Program-made: the position numbers and the translations under genes | Part shown: piece by piece, positions 41,045 to 51,656 of the stretch | Layout of the letters: each line of letters begins with the position of its first letter | Numbering within the stretch: position 1 is the first letter of the stretch | The notes under the pieces: generated by a model | Seen by the model: the letters and a program-made list of their open reading frames with translations, nothing else | What the model was told of the DNA's origin: nothing | Database searches by the model: none | Source of the DNA: Caulobacter segnis ATCC 21756 | GTDB taxonomy: Bacteria; Pseudomonadota; Alphaproteobacteria; Caulobacterales; Caulobacteraceae | Reading direction: 5' to 3' | Length of the DNA: 64,000 nt | Assembly: GCF_000092285.1 (NCBI RefSeq) | Contig: NC_014100.1 | Coordinates: 3,658,001-3,722,000, forward strand

Positions 41045-42373
41045 ATGAACACGCCGCTGGACCAGGTCCTGGCCAAGGTCGCCTCGCAGAAGACCGCCCT
41101 GCCCGAGCTCTATGGCGACATCGACTTCGACGTCACCCCCGAGCGGTTCACGACCGACCCCAGGGCCAGCGTCGCGCCAAGGCTGGCGAGGGCCAAGCTC
41201 GATCCGGACAAGATCGCCCTGATCAAGGCTTACACGATGCTGGGCGACGTCGTGGCCGACGCCTACGCCGCCCTGATGCCGCGCTACGGGTTCCGGCCGC
41301 TGGTCGCCATGCTGACGAAGGCCTGCGACGAGGGGGTCGCGGCCGTGCCTGACGCCCCGCCGGAACTGGCCGCCTTCATCGCCGACATGGAGCGCGTCCC
41401 CGAGTGGCTGGACATGGACCTGGTCCGCGAGGGCCAGCGCCTGGACCGCAACGCCGCGGCCAACCTCGGCCCCTTTGCGATCCGCGGCGCGTTCATCGCC
41501 ACCTTCATGAACAAGTACGCCGCCCTGCCGATGGCGCTCACGGGGACACTGTCAAATGACACCGCCGCGCGCCGGGTCAACGAGACGGCGACCTTCTTCA
41601 CCTCCACCCTGCTGCCGGGCTCGCTGGAACGACATGGCGCAGGCTTCCGGGCGGCGGCCATGGTGCGGCTGATGCACTCGATGGTGCGGTTCAACGCGCT
41701 GAAGCGCTCCAACCGCTGGGACGTCGGCGTCTACGGGATCCCGATCCCGCAGGTCGACCAGATGCCGGCCGGCCTGATCCCGATCTTCCTGATGAGCTAC
41801 AAGATCGTCGGCGAAGGCCGAAAGACCTTCACCGCCGAGGAGCGCGCGCGGGTCGAGCTGGCTCGCTATCGCTGCTTCCTGCTGGGTCTGCCGGAAGACC
41901 TGCTGGCCGACACGCCGCAGGGGGTGGTTGACACCATGAACGCCCGCAGCGCCACCCTGCGCGCCGGCTTCGACGACGCCACTTGCGGGGAGCTGGTCCG
42001 CGCGACGCTCAGCGCCTACCTGCCGCCCGACGAGCGGCCCGAGAACCGCCTGTTCGACCAGGTCGAACGCGGCTTCTCCAAGGTCTTCTTCCTGCGCAAC
42101 TTCATGAACGGAGACGTGGCGGCCGCGCGGCGCATGGGGGTCGAGATCGGCCCGCGCGACTTCATGCTGTTTGGCCTGGTGGCGCTGCTGGTGACCAGCC
42201 AGCTGACCGCCTATCGCCTGGCGAGGCGCGTGCCCGGGCTTTCCGAAATCGCCGACGCACGGCTCGTGGGACGGCTGAAGCGACAGCTGAAGCGCTACGG
42301 CCACGCCGAGTTCACCTCGGACGCCGAGAAATACCGGCCGACCACCGGGGCCAAGCCGGCGGCGGCGGCCTAG
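41045..42373 (+). CDS. DUF2236 (MpaB/Lcp-like) oxygenase family protein
   Basis: A 442-residue protein of the DUF2236 family, which includes MpaB and latex-clearing protein, heme-b oxygenases acting on isoprenoid chains. The core region is clear: GPFAIRGAFIATFMNKY (about residue 142), TATFFTSTLLPGSLERHG and VRLMHSMVRFNALKRSNRWD (about 205) where the His near RLMH probably binds heme. No signal peptide is seen. Its substrate is unknown; divergence from a TetR regulator suggests induction by it. GAGG precedes the ATG. Confidence 0.82.
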   Translation: MNTPLDQVLAKVASQKTALPELYGDIDFDVTPERFTTDPRASVAPRLARAKLDPDKIALIKAYTMLGDVVADAYAALMPRYGFRPLVAMLTKACDEGVAAVPDAPPELAAFIADMERVPEWLDMDLVREGQRLDRNAAANLGPFAIRGAFIATFMNKYAALPMALTGTLSNDTAARRVNETATFFTSTLLPGSLERHGAGFRAAAMVRLMHSMVRFNALKRSNRWDVGVYGIPIPQVDQMPAGLIPIFLMSYKIVGEGRKTFTAEERARVELARYRCFLLGLPEDLLADTPQGVVDTMNARSATLRAGFDDATCGELVRATLSAYLPPDERPENRLFDQVERGFSKVFFLRNFMNGDVAAARRMGVEIGPRDFMLFGLVALLVTSQLTAYRLARRVPGLSEIADARLVGRLKRQLKRYGHAEFTSDAEKYRPTTGAKPAAAA

Positions 42374-42375
42374 GG

Positions 42376-42402
42376 GACGGGCCCGCGTTGAGCGGGCCCG
42401 TC
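42376..42402. terminator. hairpin between convergent DUF2236 and alcohol dehydrogenase genes
   Basis: GACGGGCCCGC (42376-42386) pairs perfectly with GCGGGCCCGTC (42392-42402) around a 5-base loop. It is 2 bases after one stop and 10 bases from the other. No T run. Confidence 0.6.
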
Positions 42403-42412
42403 CACCAAGCGC

Positions 42413-43456
42413 TTACAGCGTCGCCATGTCGATCACGAAGCGATAGCGCACGTCGCTCTTGTGCATGCGCTTGTAGGCCTCGTTGATCTGGTCGATCGAG
42501 ATGGTCTCGATGTCGGCGACGATGTTGTTCTCGCCGCAGAAGTCGAGCATCTCCTGGGTCTCCTTGATCGAGCCGATCATCGAGCCGGCCAGAGTGCGGC
42601 GACCAGGGATCAGGGCGAAGGCGTTCAGCGGCACCGGCTCTTCGGGCGCGCCGACGATCACCATGGTCCCGTCGACCTTCAGCAGGGCCAGGTACGCGCC
42701 CCAGTCCAGCGGCGAGGAGACCGTGCAGATCAGCAGGTCGAACGTGTCGGCCAGGGTCTCGAACGTCTTCGGGTCGTTGGTGGCGTAATAGTGATCCGCG
42801 CCCAGGCGCAGGCCGTCGGCCTGCTTGGACAGGGTCTGGCTCAGCACCGTGACCTCGGCGCCCATGGCGTGGGCCAGCTTCACCCCCATGTGGCCCAGGC
42901 CGCCCATGCCGAGGATCGCGACCTTCTTGCCGGGACCCGCGTTCCAGTGGCGCAACGGCGAGTAGAGCGTGATGCCCGCGCACAGCAGCGGCGCGGCGGC
43001 GTCCAGCGGCAGGTTCTCCGGGATCGACAGGACGTAGTCTTCCTTGACCACGATGTGGTCGGAATAGCCGCCGTAGGTCGGGGTGTCCGAACCCGGCTCG
43101 AAGGCGCTGTAGGTCAGCACCAAGCCCGGTTGATACTGCTCGCGGTCGAGGTCGCGGGCGGCCTTGCAAGTCACGCAGCTGTCGACGAAGCAGCCGACGC
43201 CGACAGGGTCGCCTTCCTTGAACTTGGTGACATTGGCGCCGACGGCGGTGACCACGCCGGCGATCTCATGGCCGGGCACGATCGGATAGACGCTCTGGCC
43301 CCAGCCGTTGTCGACCATGTGGATGTCGGAATGGCAGACGCCGCAGTACTTGATCGAGATGACGACGTCGTCGGGATTGGGGTCGCGGCGCTCGAACGTG
43401 AACGGCGCCAGGGGCGCGCCGGCGGCGGGCGCCGCGTAGCCTTTAGCGGTGGCCAT
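42413..43456 (-). CDS. zinc-dependent NADP alcohol dehydrogenase (YahK/CAD-like)
   Basis: A 347-residue medium-chain dehydrogenase. Catalytic zinc ligands appear in [16 protein letters not shown] and GHEIAGVV (about residues 36-64); the structural zinc set is around [20 protein letters not shown] (about 94-113), although only three of four Cys are obvious. The nucleotide fold shows [20 protein letters not shown] (about 175). Relatives reduce aldehydes with NADPH, giving broad detoxification capacity. AAGGA precedes the ATG. It lies downstream of flhA but is separated by 138 bases. Confidence 0.9.
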   Translation of the reverse strand: MATAKGYAAPAAGAPLAPFTFERRDPNPDDVVISIKYCGVCHSDIHMVDNGWGQSVYPIVPGHEIAGVVTAVGANVTKFKEGDPVGVGCFVDSCVTCKAARDLDREQYQPGLVLTYSAFEPGSDTPTYGGYSDHIVVKEDYVLSIPENLPLDAAAPLLCAGITLYSPLRHWNAGPGKKVAILGMGGLGHMGVKLAHAMGAEVTVLSQTLSKQADGLRLGADHYYATNDPKTFETLADTFDLLICTVSSPLDWGAYLALLKVDGTMVIVGAPEEPVPLNAFALIPGRRTLAGSMIGSIKETQEMLDFCGENNIVADIETISIDQINEAYKRMHKSDVRYRFVIDMATL

Positions 43457-43560
43457 GGGGATATTCCTTGGATGTGGAGATCGCGGTCGGGGAGGATCGC
43501 GTGCGGAATGTTTGCCATATGGGGCCGCGACAGCGGTAGACCAATCTGCCGGCCCGATTG

Positions 43561-43581
43561 CACGATCCTACAGAGATCGTG
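43561..43581. promoter_or_regulatory. inverted repeat between flhA and the alcohol dehydrogenase gene
   Basis: CACGATC-N7-GATCGTG, perfect in both arms, lies 14 bases after the flhA stop and 105 bases upstream of the dehydrogenase start. It could be an operator or a terminator stem; no T run follows. Confidence 0.35.
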
Positions 43582-43594
43582 GGCGGCTTCAGAC

Positions 43595-45697
43595 CTACAC
43601 CATCCCCACCGTGCGCAGGCGCGCGCGAGGGTGGATCTCGTTCTGGCTCATCACCACGGTCTGGCCGCGGAAGCGCTCGATGATCGAGCGGACGTAAGGC
43701 CGCACGCCGGGGCTGGTCAGCAGGACGGGAGCCTCACCGGCCAGGGCCGCGCGCTCGAAGGCGTCGCGGACGCCGCGGATGAAGTCCTGCAGGCGCGAGG
43801 GCGGCAGGGCCAGCTGCTTGTCGTCGCCGGGGCCGATCAGGCTTTCGGCGAAGGCCTGCTCCCAGTCGGCCGACAGGGTGATGATCGGCAAGGCGCCGTC
43901 GTCGCCGCGATTGGCCCAGCACAGTTGGCGGGCCAGGCGGGCGCGGACCTGCTCGACCAACTGGGTGACCGAGGCGGTGTGCGGGGCGGCCTCGCCGATG
44001 CCTTCCAGGATCTGCGGCAGGTCACGGATCGACACCCGCTCGCGCAGCAGCGACTGAAGCACGCGCTGGACGGTGGTGGCCGTGGCCGTGCCCGGGATCA
44101 GGTCGTCGACGAGCTTCCTCTGAGTCTCGGGAAGCTCTTTCAGCAGCTTCTGGACCTCGGAATAGGACAGCAGGTCGGCCATATTCTCCTTGAGGATCTC
44201 GGTCAGGTGCGTGGTCAGCACCGTGGCCGGATCCACGACCGTGTAGCCGCGGAAGGTGGCTTCCTCGCGCAGGTCGTCGGCGATCCAGGTGGCCGGCAGG
44301 CCGAAGGCCGGCTCGCGCACGTGCTCGCCTGGCAGCTCGACCTGGCCGCCGCGCGGGTCCATGCACATCAGCATGCCCAGCCGCACCTCGCCGGCGCCGG
44401 CCTCCATCTCCTTGATCCGGATGGCGTAGCCCTGGTTCGCCAGGCGCATGTTGTCCAGGATGCGGACCGGCGGCATGACGAAGCCGAACTCGCTGGCCAG
44501 GGTCTTGCGCAGGGCGCGGATCTGGTCGGTCAGCTTGCGGCCGTCCAGGTCGTTGATCAGGGTCAGCAGGCCGTAGCCCAGCTCGATCTTGACGTCGTCG
44601 ATGGCCAGGGAGGCGCTGATCGGCTCCTCTTCGGCCTCGGTCGGCGCGGCCGCCTCGAGGGCCGCGGGATCTACGGCCTTGGGCGCCTTGGCGTCCTGGA
44701 TGCGCTTGTAGGCCAGAGCGCCGGCGCCGATCGCCACGGCCGCGAACGGGAGGATCGGCATGCCCGGGATCAAGGCCATCACGCCCGACGAGGCCGAGAC
44801 CATGCCCAGCCCGACCGGGTTCATGGCCAGCTGGGTGGTCAGGGCCTTGTCGGCCGAGCCTTCGACCCCGGCCTTGGAGACGACCATGCCGGCGGCGATC
44901 GAGATGACCAGGGCCGGGATCTGGCTGACCAGGCCGTCGCCGATGGTCATGATGGTGTAGGTCGAAGCCGCCTCGCCGATCGGCAGCTTGTGCTGCGCGA
45001 CGCCGATGATGATGCCGCCGACGATGTTGATCGCCGTGATGATCAGGCCGGCGATCGCGTCGCCCTTCACGAACTTGCTGGCGCCGTCCATGGCCCCGAA
45101 GAACGTGCTTTCCTGCTCCAGCTCCTTGCGGCGAAGCTTGGCGCCTTCCTGGTCGATCAGACCCGTCGACAGGTCGGCGTCGATCGCCATCTGCTTGCCG
45201 GGCATGGCGTCCAGGGTGAAGCGGGCCGCCACTTCGGCGATCCGGCCCGAACCCTTGGTCACGACCATGAAGTTCACGACGATCAGGATGACGAAGACAA
45301 TCACCCCGATGACGAAGTTGCCCTGCATCATCAGGTGACCGAAGGCCTCGATGACCGCGCCGGCCCCGCCGGTGCCTTCCTGGCCGTGGCCCAGGATCAG
45401 GCGGGTCGAGGCGATGTTCAGGCCAAGCCTGTACAGCGTCGCGACCAGCAGGACGGTCGGGAACGAGGTGAACTCCAGCGGCCGCTTGATCAGGATCGCC
45501 GTCATCAGGATCAGCACCGATCCCGTCAGCGAAATGGCCAGCAACAGGTCCAGCAAGAAGGCCGGAACCGGCAGGATCAGCAGGACGATGATGCCGACGA
45601 CGCCCAGCGCCAGGCCCATCTCGCCGCGCAGCAGGCCGTCGACCAGCGACTTGGCGCTGGGCATCGAGCTTGCGGTCGGGGCGGCGGCGTCGGCCAT
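43595..45697 (-). CDS. flhA: flagellar export gate protein FlhA
   Basis: A 700-residue FlhA, the nonameric inner-membrane ring of the export gate. Eight hydrophobic segments fill residues about 20-325; the FHIPEP signature region is GSGRIAEVAARFTLDAMPGK (about 150-170). The C-terminal cytoplasmic domain (about 340-700) binds export chaperones. It lies 138 bases after flbD; the gap contains hairpins including GCGACATGTCGC (45816-45827) and a TTAG...TTAG pair near 45767 that only loosely resembles a CtrA box, so a separate promoter is possible. AAGG precedes the ATG. Confidence 0.97.
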   Translation of the reverse strand: MADAAAPTASSMPSAKSLVDGLLRGEMGLALGVVGIIVLLILPVPAFLLDLLLAISLTGSVLILMTAILIKRPLEFTSFPTVLLVATLYRLGLNIASTRLILGHGQEGTGGAGAVIEAFGHLMMQGNFVIGVIVFVILIVVNFMVVTKGSGRIAEVAARFTLDAMPGKQMAIDADLSTGLIDQEGAKLRRKELEQESTFFGAMDGASKFVKGDAIAGLIITAINIVGGIIIGVAQHKLPIGEAASTYTIMTIGDGLVSQIPALVISIAAGMVVSKAGVEGSADKALTTQLAMNPVGLGMVSASSGVMALIPGMPILPFAAVAIGAGALAYKRIQDAKAPKAVDPAALEAAAPTEAEEEPISASLAIDDVKIELGYGLLTLINDLDGRKLTDQIRALRKTLASEFGFVMPPVRILDNMRLANQGYAIRIKEMEAGAGEVRLGMLMCMDPRGGQVELPGEHVREPAFGLPATWIADDLREEATFRGYTVVDPATVLTTHLTEILKENMADLLSYSEVQKLLKELPETQRKLVDDLIPGTATATTVQRVLQSLLRERVSIRDLPQILEGIGEAAPHTASVTQLVEQVRARLARQLCWANRGDDGALPIITLSADWEQAFAESLIGPGDDKQLALPPSRLQDFIRGVRDAFERAALAGEAPVLLTSPGVRPYVRSIIERFRGQTVVMSQNEIHPRARLRTVGMV

Positions 45698-45835
45698 TCG
45701 GAACCTTGGAACGGTGAAGGTCTAGCGGACCAGCGATTGAAGCGATTTGCGGTCCGTCGCCATATCCTTAGTAAAAATTAGCCATGTTCGGCGCCGGACC
45801 GATGGTCGCGGCGCCGCGACATGTCGCCACCTGAC

Positions 45836-47203
<1,368 letters not shown>

Positions 47204-47270
47204 CTCTTACTCTCCCGAAGCCCTTCCGAGGGAAGAACCCAAATCCCTGAATTCGCTGGCGTTCAGAACC

Positions 47271-47603
47271 TTAGTTCTGGTCGCCGTCCTTGATGATTTC
47301 CGTCATGGTCACGCCCAGGCGTTCGTCGACGACGACGACCTCGCCCCGGGCGACCAAGCGGTTGTTGACGTAGATGTCGATCGCCTCGCCGACCTTGCGG
47401 TCCAGCTCCAGGATCGAGCCCTGGCCCAGCTGCAGCAGCTGAGCCACCGACATGTGGGCGCGGCCCAGCACGGCCGAGATGTTGACCGGGACGTCGAAGA
47501 CCGGCGCCAGGTCGGAGGCGGTCTTGTCGGCGATCTCGACCGGCATTTCGGAGGCCAGCATCGAGCCGCCGAATTCGTCGAGCGTGAGATTGTCTTCGGC
47601 CAT
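47271..47603 (-). CDS. fliN: flagellar motor switch protein FliN
   Basis: A 110-residue FliN of the C-ring. The SpoA domain fills residues about 30-105 with VFDVPVNISAVLGRAHMSVA, LLQLGQGSILELDRKVGEAI and VNNRLVARGEVVVVDERLGV, all standard. It forms part of the switch complex with FliG and the FliM encoded elsewhere, and binds FliH at the export gate. It sits 15 bases after the fliH-type gene flbE. Confidence 0.96.
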   Translation of the reverse strand: MAEDNLTLDEFGGSMLASEMPVEIADKTASDLAPVFDVPVNISAVLGRAHMSVAQLLQLGQGSILELDRKVGEAIDIYVNNRLVARGEVVVVDERLGVTMTEIIKDGDQN

Positions 47604-47618
47604 CGGGGTCAGCCTCGC

Positions 47619-48257
47619 TTATGAAAACATGGGTTCGGCGTGGAGGCCTTCGGCGGCGATCGCCGCCTCCAGCGTTTCGGCGACGCGCAGGGCGGCGCCG
47701 TCTGGATCAAAGGCCGCGCGGCCCTCGCCCCAGTCGAAGGTGAAGGCGGCTCGCGCCATCGCGCCGTCGGCGCGGGCGACGATCTGGCCCTGGTAGCCGA
47801 TCTGGGCGGCGACGGCCTCCAGCGCCTGCTGGGTGCGCTCTTCCATCTCGGGCGCGACGCGGACGAAGATGCGAGGCTGGGCCTCGACCTCGCGGGCCAG
47901 GGCTTCGAGGGCGGCGACGACCGGCGCCTCGGGGAAATGGGTGAGGGCCGCGTCGGCGATCTTGCGCCCACAGGCCAGGGCCAGCATGGCGGCGCCCTCG
48001 CGGTGCTCGTGGGCGACCTGGGCCAAGGCGCCGAACGCTTCGCGCACGGCGTCGGCGATGTCGGCCAGGGCGTGGGCGGCTTCCTGCTCGGCGCGCGCCA
48101 CGGCCGAGCGTTCGCCCTCGGCATAGGCCTGGGCCTTGGCCGCCTCGACCTCTTCCAGGGTGAAGTTCTTCTTCACCCTCGGCGGTTCGTAGGCGACGCC
48201 GCCACGGTCGTCGAAGACCGTGTCGAAGGCGAATTTGCGAGGGGGGGTGTCGATCAT
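47619..48257 (-). CDS. flbE: FliH-type export ATPase regulator FlbE
   Basis: A 212-residue protein in the place of fliH between fliG and fliN, known as FlbE in Caulobacter. The N-terminal part is charged and probably extended ([20 protein letters not shown]), followed by a long helix and a C-terminal domain ending GLHAEPMFS. Similarity to FliH is weak by eye but length, helical content and position fit. It regulates the FliI ATPase and links it to FliN. The start is 10 bases after fliG. Confidence 0.85.
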   Translation of the reverse strand: MIDTPPRKFAFDTVFDDRGGVAYEPPRVKKNFTLEEVEAAKAQAYAEGERSAVARAEQEAAHALADIADAVREAFGALAQVAHEHREGAAMLALACGRKIADAALTHFPEAPVVAALEALAREVEAQPRIFVRVAPEMEERTQQALEAVAAQIGYQGQIVARADGAMARAAFTFDWGEGRAAFDPDGAALRVAETLEAAIAAEGLHAEPMFS

Positions 48258-48267
48258 GCCATCCGCC

Positions 48268-49284
48268 TCAGTAGATCAGCTCGTCTTCGCTGCCCGAGCC
48301 GGCCAGCATGATCTCGCCCTTGGCGGCGAGGTCCTTGGCGACCTGGACCATGCCCACCTGGGCGCCGTCGACGTCCTTCAGGCGCACGGGGCCCATGCTC
48401 TCCATGTCCTCGCGCATGATCTTGGCCGCGCGCTCGGACATGTTCGAGAAGAACATGTCGCGCAGCTTGTCCGAGGCGCCCTTCAGCGCCAGGGCCAGTT
48501 GCTCCTTCGGCGTGCTGCGCAGCAGGGTCTGAACGCCGCCGGGGTCCAGTTTCGACAGGTCCTCGAACACGAACATCAGGGCCCGGATGCGCTCGGCGGC
48601 CTCGCGGTTGCGCTCTTCCAGGGCGGCGATGAAGCGCGCCTCGGTCTGACGGTCGAAGTTGTTGAAGATCTCCGCCATCATCTCGTGGCTGTCGCGCTTG
48701 GAGGTGCGCGCCAGGTTCGACATGAACTCGGTCCGCAGGGTCATCTCGATCTTGTCGAGGATTTCCCGCTGCACCGGCTCCATGCGGAGCATCCGCGTCA
48801 CGCATTCCAGGGCGAAGTCTTCAGGCAGGCAGGCCAGCACGCGGGCGGCGTGGTCGCTCTTCACCTTCGAGAGCACGACGGCGACGGTCTGCGGGTACTC
48901 GTTCTTCAGATAGTTGGCGAGCACGGCCTCGTTCACGTTGCCGAGCTTGTCCCACATGGTTCGACCCGCGGGACCGCGGATTTCCTCCATCAGGGCGTCG
49001 ACCTTGTCGGCCGGCATGAACGACGCCAGCAGGCGCTGGGTCTGTTCGTACGAACCCATGATCGCGCCGGTGGAGCTCATGCCCGACACGAACTCGACCA
49101 GCAGGTCTTCGACCACCGAGGCCGAGACCGTGCCCAGGCCCGCCATGGCCTGCGAGACTTCCTTGATTTCCTCGTCGTCGAGGGCTTCCCAGATGCGCGT
49201 GTGATCCTCGCCCAGAGCCAGCAGCACGATGGCCGCCTTTTCAGGACCCGAGAGCTTCTTGACGTCGTTGACCGCGACTTTCAT
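48268..49284 (-). CDS. fliG: flagellar motor switch protein FliG
   Basis: A 338-residue FliG, the rotor protein that contacts the stator. The N-terminal domain ([19 protein letters not shown]) binds FliF; the middle and C-terminal ARM-like domains include LATILKN-type helix [19 protein letters not shown] and the torque helix region [20 protein letters not shown] with charged residues. Length matches the family. It begins 5 bases after fliF, indicating tight coupling. Confidence 0.97.
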   Translation of the reverse strand: MKVAVNDVKKLSGPEKAAIVLLALGEDHTRIWEALDDEEIKEVSQAMAGLGTVSASVVEDLLVEFVSGMSSTGAIMGSYEQTQRLLASFMPADKVDALMEEIRGPAGRTMWDKLGNVNEAVLANYLKNEYPQTVAVVLSKVKSDHAARVLACLPEDFALECVTRMLRMEPVQREILDKIEMTLRTEFMSNLARTSKRDSHEMMAEIFNNFDRQTEARFIAALEERNREAAERIRALMFVFEDLSKLDPGGVQTLLRSTPKEQLALALKGASDKLRDMFFSNMSERAAKIMREDMESMGPVRLKDVDGAQVGMVQVAKDLAAKGEIMLAGSGSEDELIY

Positions 49285-49289
49285 GGCCG

Positions 49290-50942
49290 TCAGCTCGACT
49301 CATGGAGCCAGTTGCGCAGGATCGCGACCGACTCTTCGGGGTGTTTTTCGACGAACTCAGACACGCGCTTGATCGACGACGCCTTCACCTGGCCTTCGAT
49401 CTTGGCGATGTCGATCCGCTGGTCGATGTCGCTGACGGGGCCGGCGATGGCGAGGGGCTCGCCGCTCTCGTCGACCACGACCTGCTGCTGGGTGCCGTCC
49501 GACAGGGTGATCATCCGGGTCACCGGCTGGCCCGAGCCGCTGGGCAGGGCGGCCACGACGTTCGGCTCCGACAGGTTCTTGATGAACGGCCGGACCGCGA
49601 ACAGCAGGATCAGGATGGCCACGATCCCCAAGACGCCCAGCTCGGCGGCGCGCATGATGTCGTTCTTGTCGAAGCCCGACAGAAGGCCCTGCTTCTCGAG
49701 GCCTTGATCCTCAGCCTGCGGGAACTTGATGTTCGTGACCTTGACCTGGTCGCCCCGGGCGGCGTCGAAGCCGACGGCTGTCTTCACCAACTCTTCGATC
49801 TGCTGGATCTCCTGGGCCGAGCGCGGCGTATAGGCGCCGGGCTTGCCGTCCTTGCCGGGAGGCGCCGTGACGCCGTCGATGGCGACCGCGACGGCGACCT
49901 TCTTGATCGTGCCCGGCTCCTGGACGGTGGTCTTCACCGACTTGGAGATCTCGTAGTTGGTGACGCTTTCATTGGCGCCGGCGCGCGAGCCCAGTTGCTG
50001 GAAGCCGCCTGCGCCCTGGCCCGGCACGTTGGCGGTCGCCGTCGCGCCCGAATTGTCCTCGTTCTTGTTTTCCTGGCTGTTCGACTCGTTGGTGCTTTCC
50101 GAACGGACGACCTGGCCGTCGGGATCGAACCGCTCTTCCTGGGTCGTGACGCGGTTCAGGTCGAGCTCGGCGGTGACGTTGACGCGAGCCTTGCCCGGGC
50201 CGAGCACGCCTTCGATCATGTCCTTGACGGTCTTGGCGATGCGCGCCTCGGCCTCGACCTTGCGGTCCTGGGCTTCCTTGCCCGCCAGGCTCTCGTCGCT
50301 GGGCGCCGACAGGGTCTTGCCGTGCTGGTCGATGACCGCGACCTTCTCGGCCTTCATGTTCGGGACCGCCGACGAGACCAGGTTCTGGATGGCGTGGACC
50401 ATGTCGGTCGACGGCTCGCGCGAGCCGACCCCGATGGTGACGGCGGCCGAGGGCTGCTCGGAATCCTCCTCGAACAGCTGGCGCTTGGGCAGGACCAGGT
50501 GGACGCGGACGCTGTTGACGCCTTGCATCGCCTTGATCGTGCGCTCCAGCTCGCCCTGCAGGGCGCGCTGGCGGTTCAGTTGCTGGACGAAATCGGTCTG
50601 GCCCAGGGCGTTGCCGCCGTCGAAAATCTCGTAGCCGATGGAGCCGGAGCTCACGAGGCCCTTGCCGGCCACCATCAGGCGGGCGCTGGCGACCTTGTCG
50701 CGCGGCACCATGATGGTCGAGCCGTCGCCCTTGGTCTCGAACTTAATGCCGGCCTGGCTCAGGGCCTGGGTGACCTCCGAGGCCTCTTTCAGGTCGAGGT
50801 TTGAATAGAGCAGCTCATTGGGCTCCTTGCCCATGAACATGATGAGGGCCACCAGCACGGCCACCACGCCGGCGCCGACGCCCAGCATCGCGGCCAACCG
50901 ACCGACGCCGAACCTCTGAATTGAACCCAGAAAGCTTTCCAC
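49290..50942 (-). CDS. fliF: flagellar MS-ring protein FliF
   Basis: A 550-residue FliF with two membrane segments (about residues 18-40 and 420-445). Ring-building motifs include [20 protein letters not shown] and [20 protein letters not shown], and the C-terminal tail [12 protein letters not shown] binds FliG. The GTG at 50942 is preferred because AGGGG lies 10 bases upstream; a TTG at 50963 adds seven residues. It heads the fliF-fliG-flbE-fliN-flbD operon, a class II operon under CtrA in Caulobacter. A TTTACC/GGTAAA palindrome is 78 bases upstream. Confidence 0.96.
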   Translation of the reverse strand: MESFLGSIQRFGVGRLAAMLGVGAGVVAVLVALIMFMGKEPNELLYSNLDLKEASEVTQALSQAGIKFETKGDGSTIMVPRDKVASARLMVAGKGLVSSGSIGYEIFDGGNALGQTDFVQQLNRQRALQGELERTIKAMQGVNSVRVHLVLPKRQLFEEDSEQPSAAVTIGVGSREPSTDMVHAIQNLVSSAVPNMKAEKVAVIDQHGKTLSAPSDESLAGKEAQDRKVEAEARIAKTVKDMIEGVLGPGKARVNVTAELDLNRVTTQEERFDPDGQVVRSESTNESNSQENKNEDNSGATATANVPGQGAGGFQQLGSRAGANESVTNYEISKSVKTTVQEPGTIKKVAVAVAIDGVTAPPGKDGKPGAYTPRSAQEIQQIEELVKTAVGFDAARGDQVKVTNIKFPQAEDQGLEKQGLLSGFDKNDIMRAAELGVLGIVAILILLFAVRPFIKNLSEPNVVAALPSGSGQPVTRMITLSDGTQQQVVVDESGEPLAIAGPVSDIDQRIDIAKIEGQVKASSIKRVSEFVEKHPEESVAILRNWLHESS

Positions 50943-51019
50943 GAAGCCCCATCCCCTGATCAACGACCCCGAAGGGGACGCCCGGCGAACGCGAACGAAG
51001 CGCGCGTCGGTAGGCAGGA

Positions 51020-51039
51020 TTTACCCAGTACAAGGTAAA
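51020..51039. promoter_or_regulatory. palindrome in the fliF promoter region
   Basis: TTTACC-CAGTACAA-GGTAAA is a perfect 6-bp inverted repeat with 8-base spacer, centred about 88 bases upstream of the fliF GTG. fliF in Caulobacter is activated by CtrA and repressed by FlbD; this may be a diverged CtrA site or another regulator site. Confidence 0.5.
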
Positions 51040-51091
51040 CGAGGCGTTTATATTTGGCGGTGGAAGCGACGCCATGGGGCGCCAAAACGTC

Positions 51092-51119
51092 GCGGCCGCG
51101 CCCCGGGGGGCGCGGCCGC
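51092..51119 (-). terminator. strong hairpin between sciP and fliF
   Basis: GCGGCCGCGCCC and its complement form a 12-bp GC-only stem with a 4-base loop, 88 bases after the sciP stop. On the minus strand GACGTTTTGG follows. It likely ends the sciP transcript before the fliF promoter. Confidence 0.65.
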
Positions 51120-51207
51120 TGAACGTCGTCAAACCCTTTTGGCGCAAGGCCTTCGAGGTTCTCGATGTGGGCAGGGACGGTCAAGACGACGCACCCCCTG
51201 CTCCTTA

Positions 51208-51489
51208 TTAACGGTACTGCTGGATCCGCGTGGTGCGCAGACCCGCCATACCGTGACGATCAATCGACTGCTGCCAAGCGAGGAACTCCTCGTTGGTCAG
51301 CTTGTAGCGATCACAAGCCTCGTCCAGCGAGAGCAGGCCACCGCGAACGGCGGCCACGACCTCGGCCTTGCGACGGATGACCCAACGTTGGGTCTCCGGC
51401 GGCGGCAAATCGGACAGGGTGAGCGGCGCGCCGGTGGGCCCGATCACATACTTCTCACCCCGGCTGTTCGTGCGCTGCTGCTGCAACAT
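51208..51489 (-). CDS. sciP: CtrA inhibitor SciP (DUF1153)
   Basis: A 93-residue helix-turn-helix protein matching SciP. The N-terminal region GEKYVIGPTGAPLTLSDLPP and the core TQRWVIRRKAEVVAAVRGGL and DRYKLTNEEFLAWQQSID are characteristic. SciP binds CtrA at its promoters and blocks RNA polymerase recruitment in swarmer cells. The ATG at 51489 follows GAAAGGCG and gives exactly the known length; the frame is open seven codons further. A near-perfect CtrA box lies 57 bases upstream. Position between flgE and fliF is as in C. crescentus. Confidence 0.95.
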   Translation of the reverse strand: MLQQQRTNSRGEKYVIGPTGAPLTLSDLPPPETQRWVIRRKAEVVAAVRGGLLSLDEACDRYKLTNEEFLAWQQSIDRHGMAGLRTTRIQQYR

Positions 51490-51545
51490 GGCTTTACGCC
51501 TTTCCCACAACCATCACTGTTGGAGGCCACTATAGGCGCCGCCTA

Positions 51546-51560
51546 ATAACAGCGGCTTAA
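51546..51560. promoter_or_regulatory. CtrA box upstream of sciP
   Basis: Read on the minus strand, TTAA-GCCGCTG-TTAT matches TTAA-N7-TTAA with one mismatch, ending 57 bases upstream of the sciP ATG. The predicted transcription start would leave about a 30-base leader containing the ribosome site. sciP is a known CtrA-dependent gene. Confidence 0.65.
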
Positions 51561-51607
51561 TCCCAATAGTAAAGAAAGGCCTAAACAAGACGGCTCTTAG
51601 CACTCCG

Positions 51608-51630
51608 TCGTGTCTCAACGTGAGACACGA
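51608..51630 (-). terminator. hairpin after flgE
   Basis: TCGTGTCTC (51608-51616) pairs perfectly with GAGACACGA (51622-51630) around a 5-base loop, 27 bases after the flgE stop. No T run follows, so it may end or protect the hook operon transcript. Confidence 0.5.
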
Positions 51631-51656
51631 GTATTAAAGAAGGTTAAATTCCCGGA

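Noticed and set aside
45733..45780. A 13-codon upstream frame before flhA
   Set aside because: The AAGG element is too close to its ATG for good initiation and nothing else suggests a leader peptide.
42461..45781. An 1106-codon open frame antisense to flhA and the alcohol dehydrogenase
   Set aside because: It spans two real genes on the other strand and has the Asp/Gln/His/Arg-rich make-up of shadow frames in high-GC DNA.
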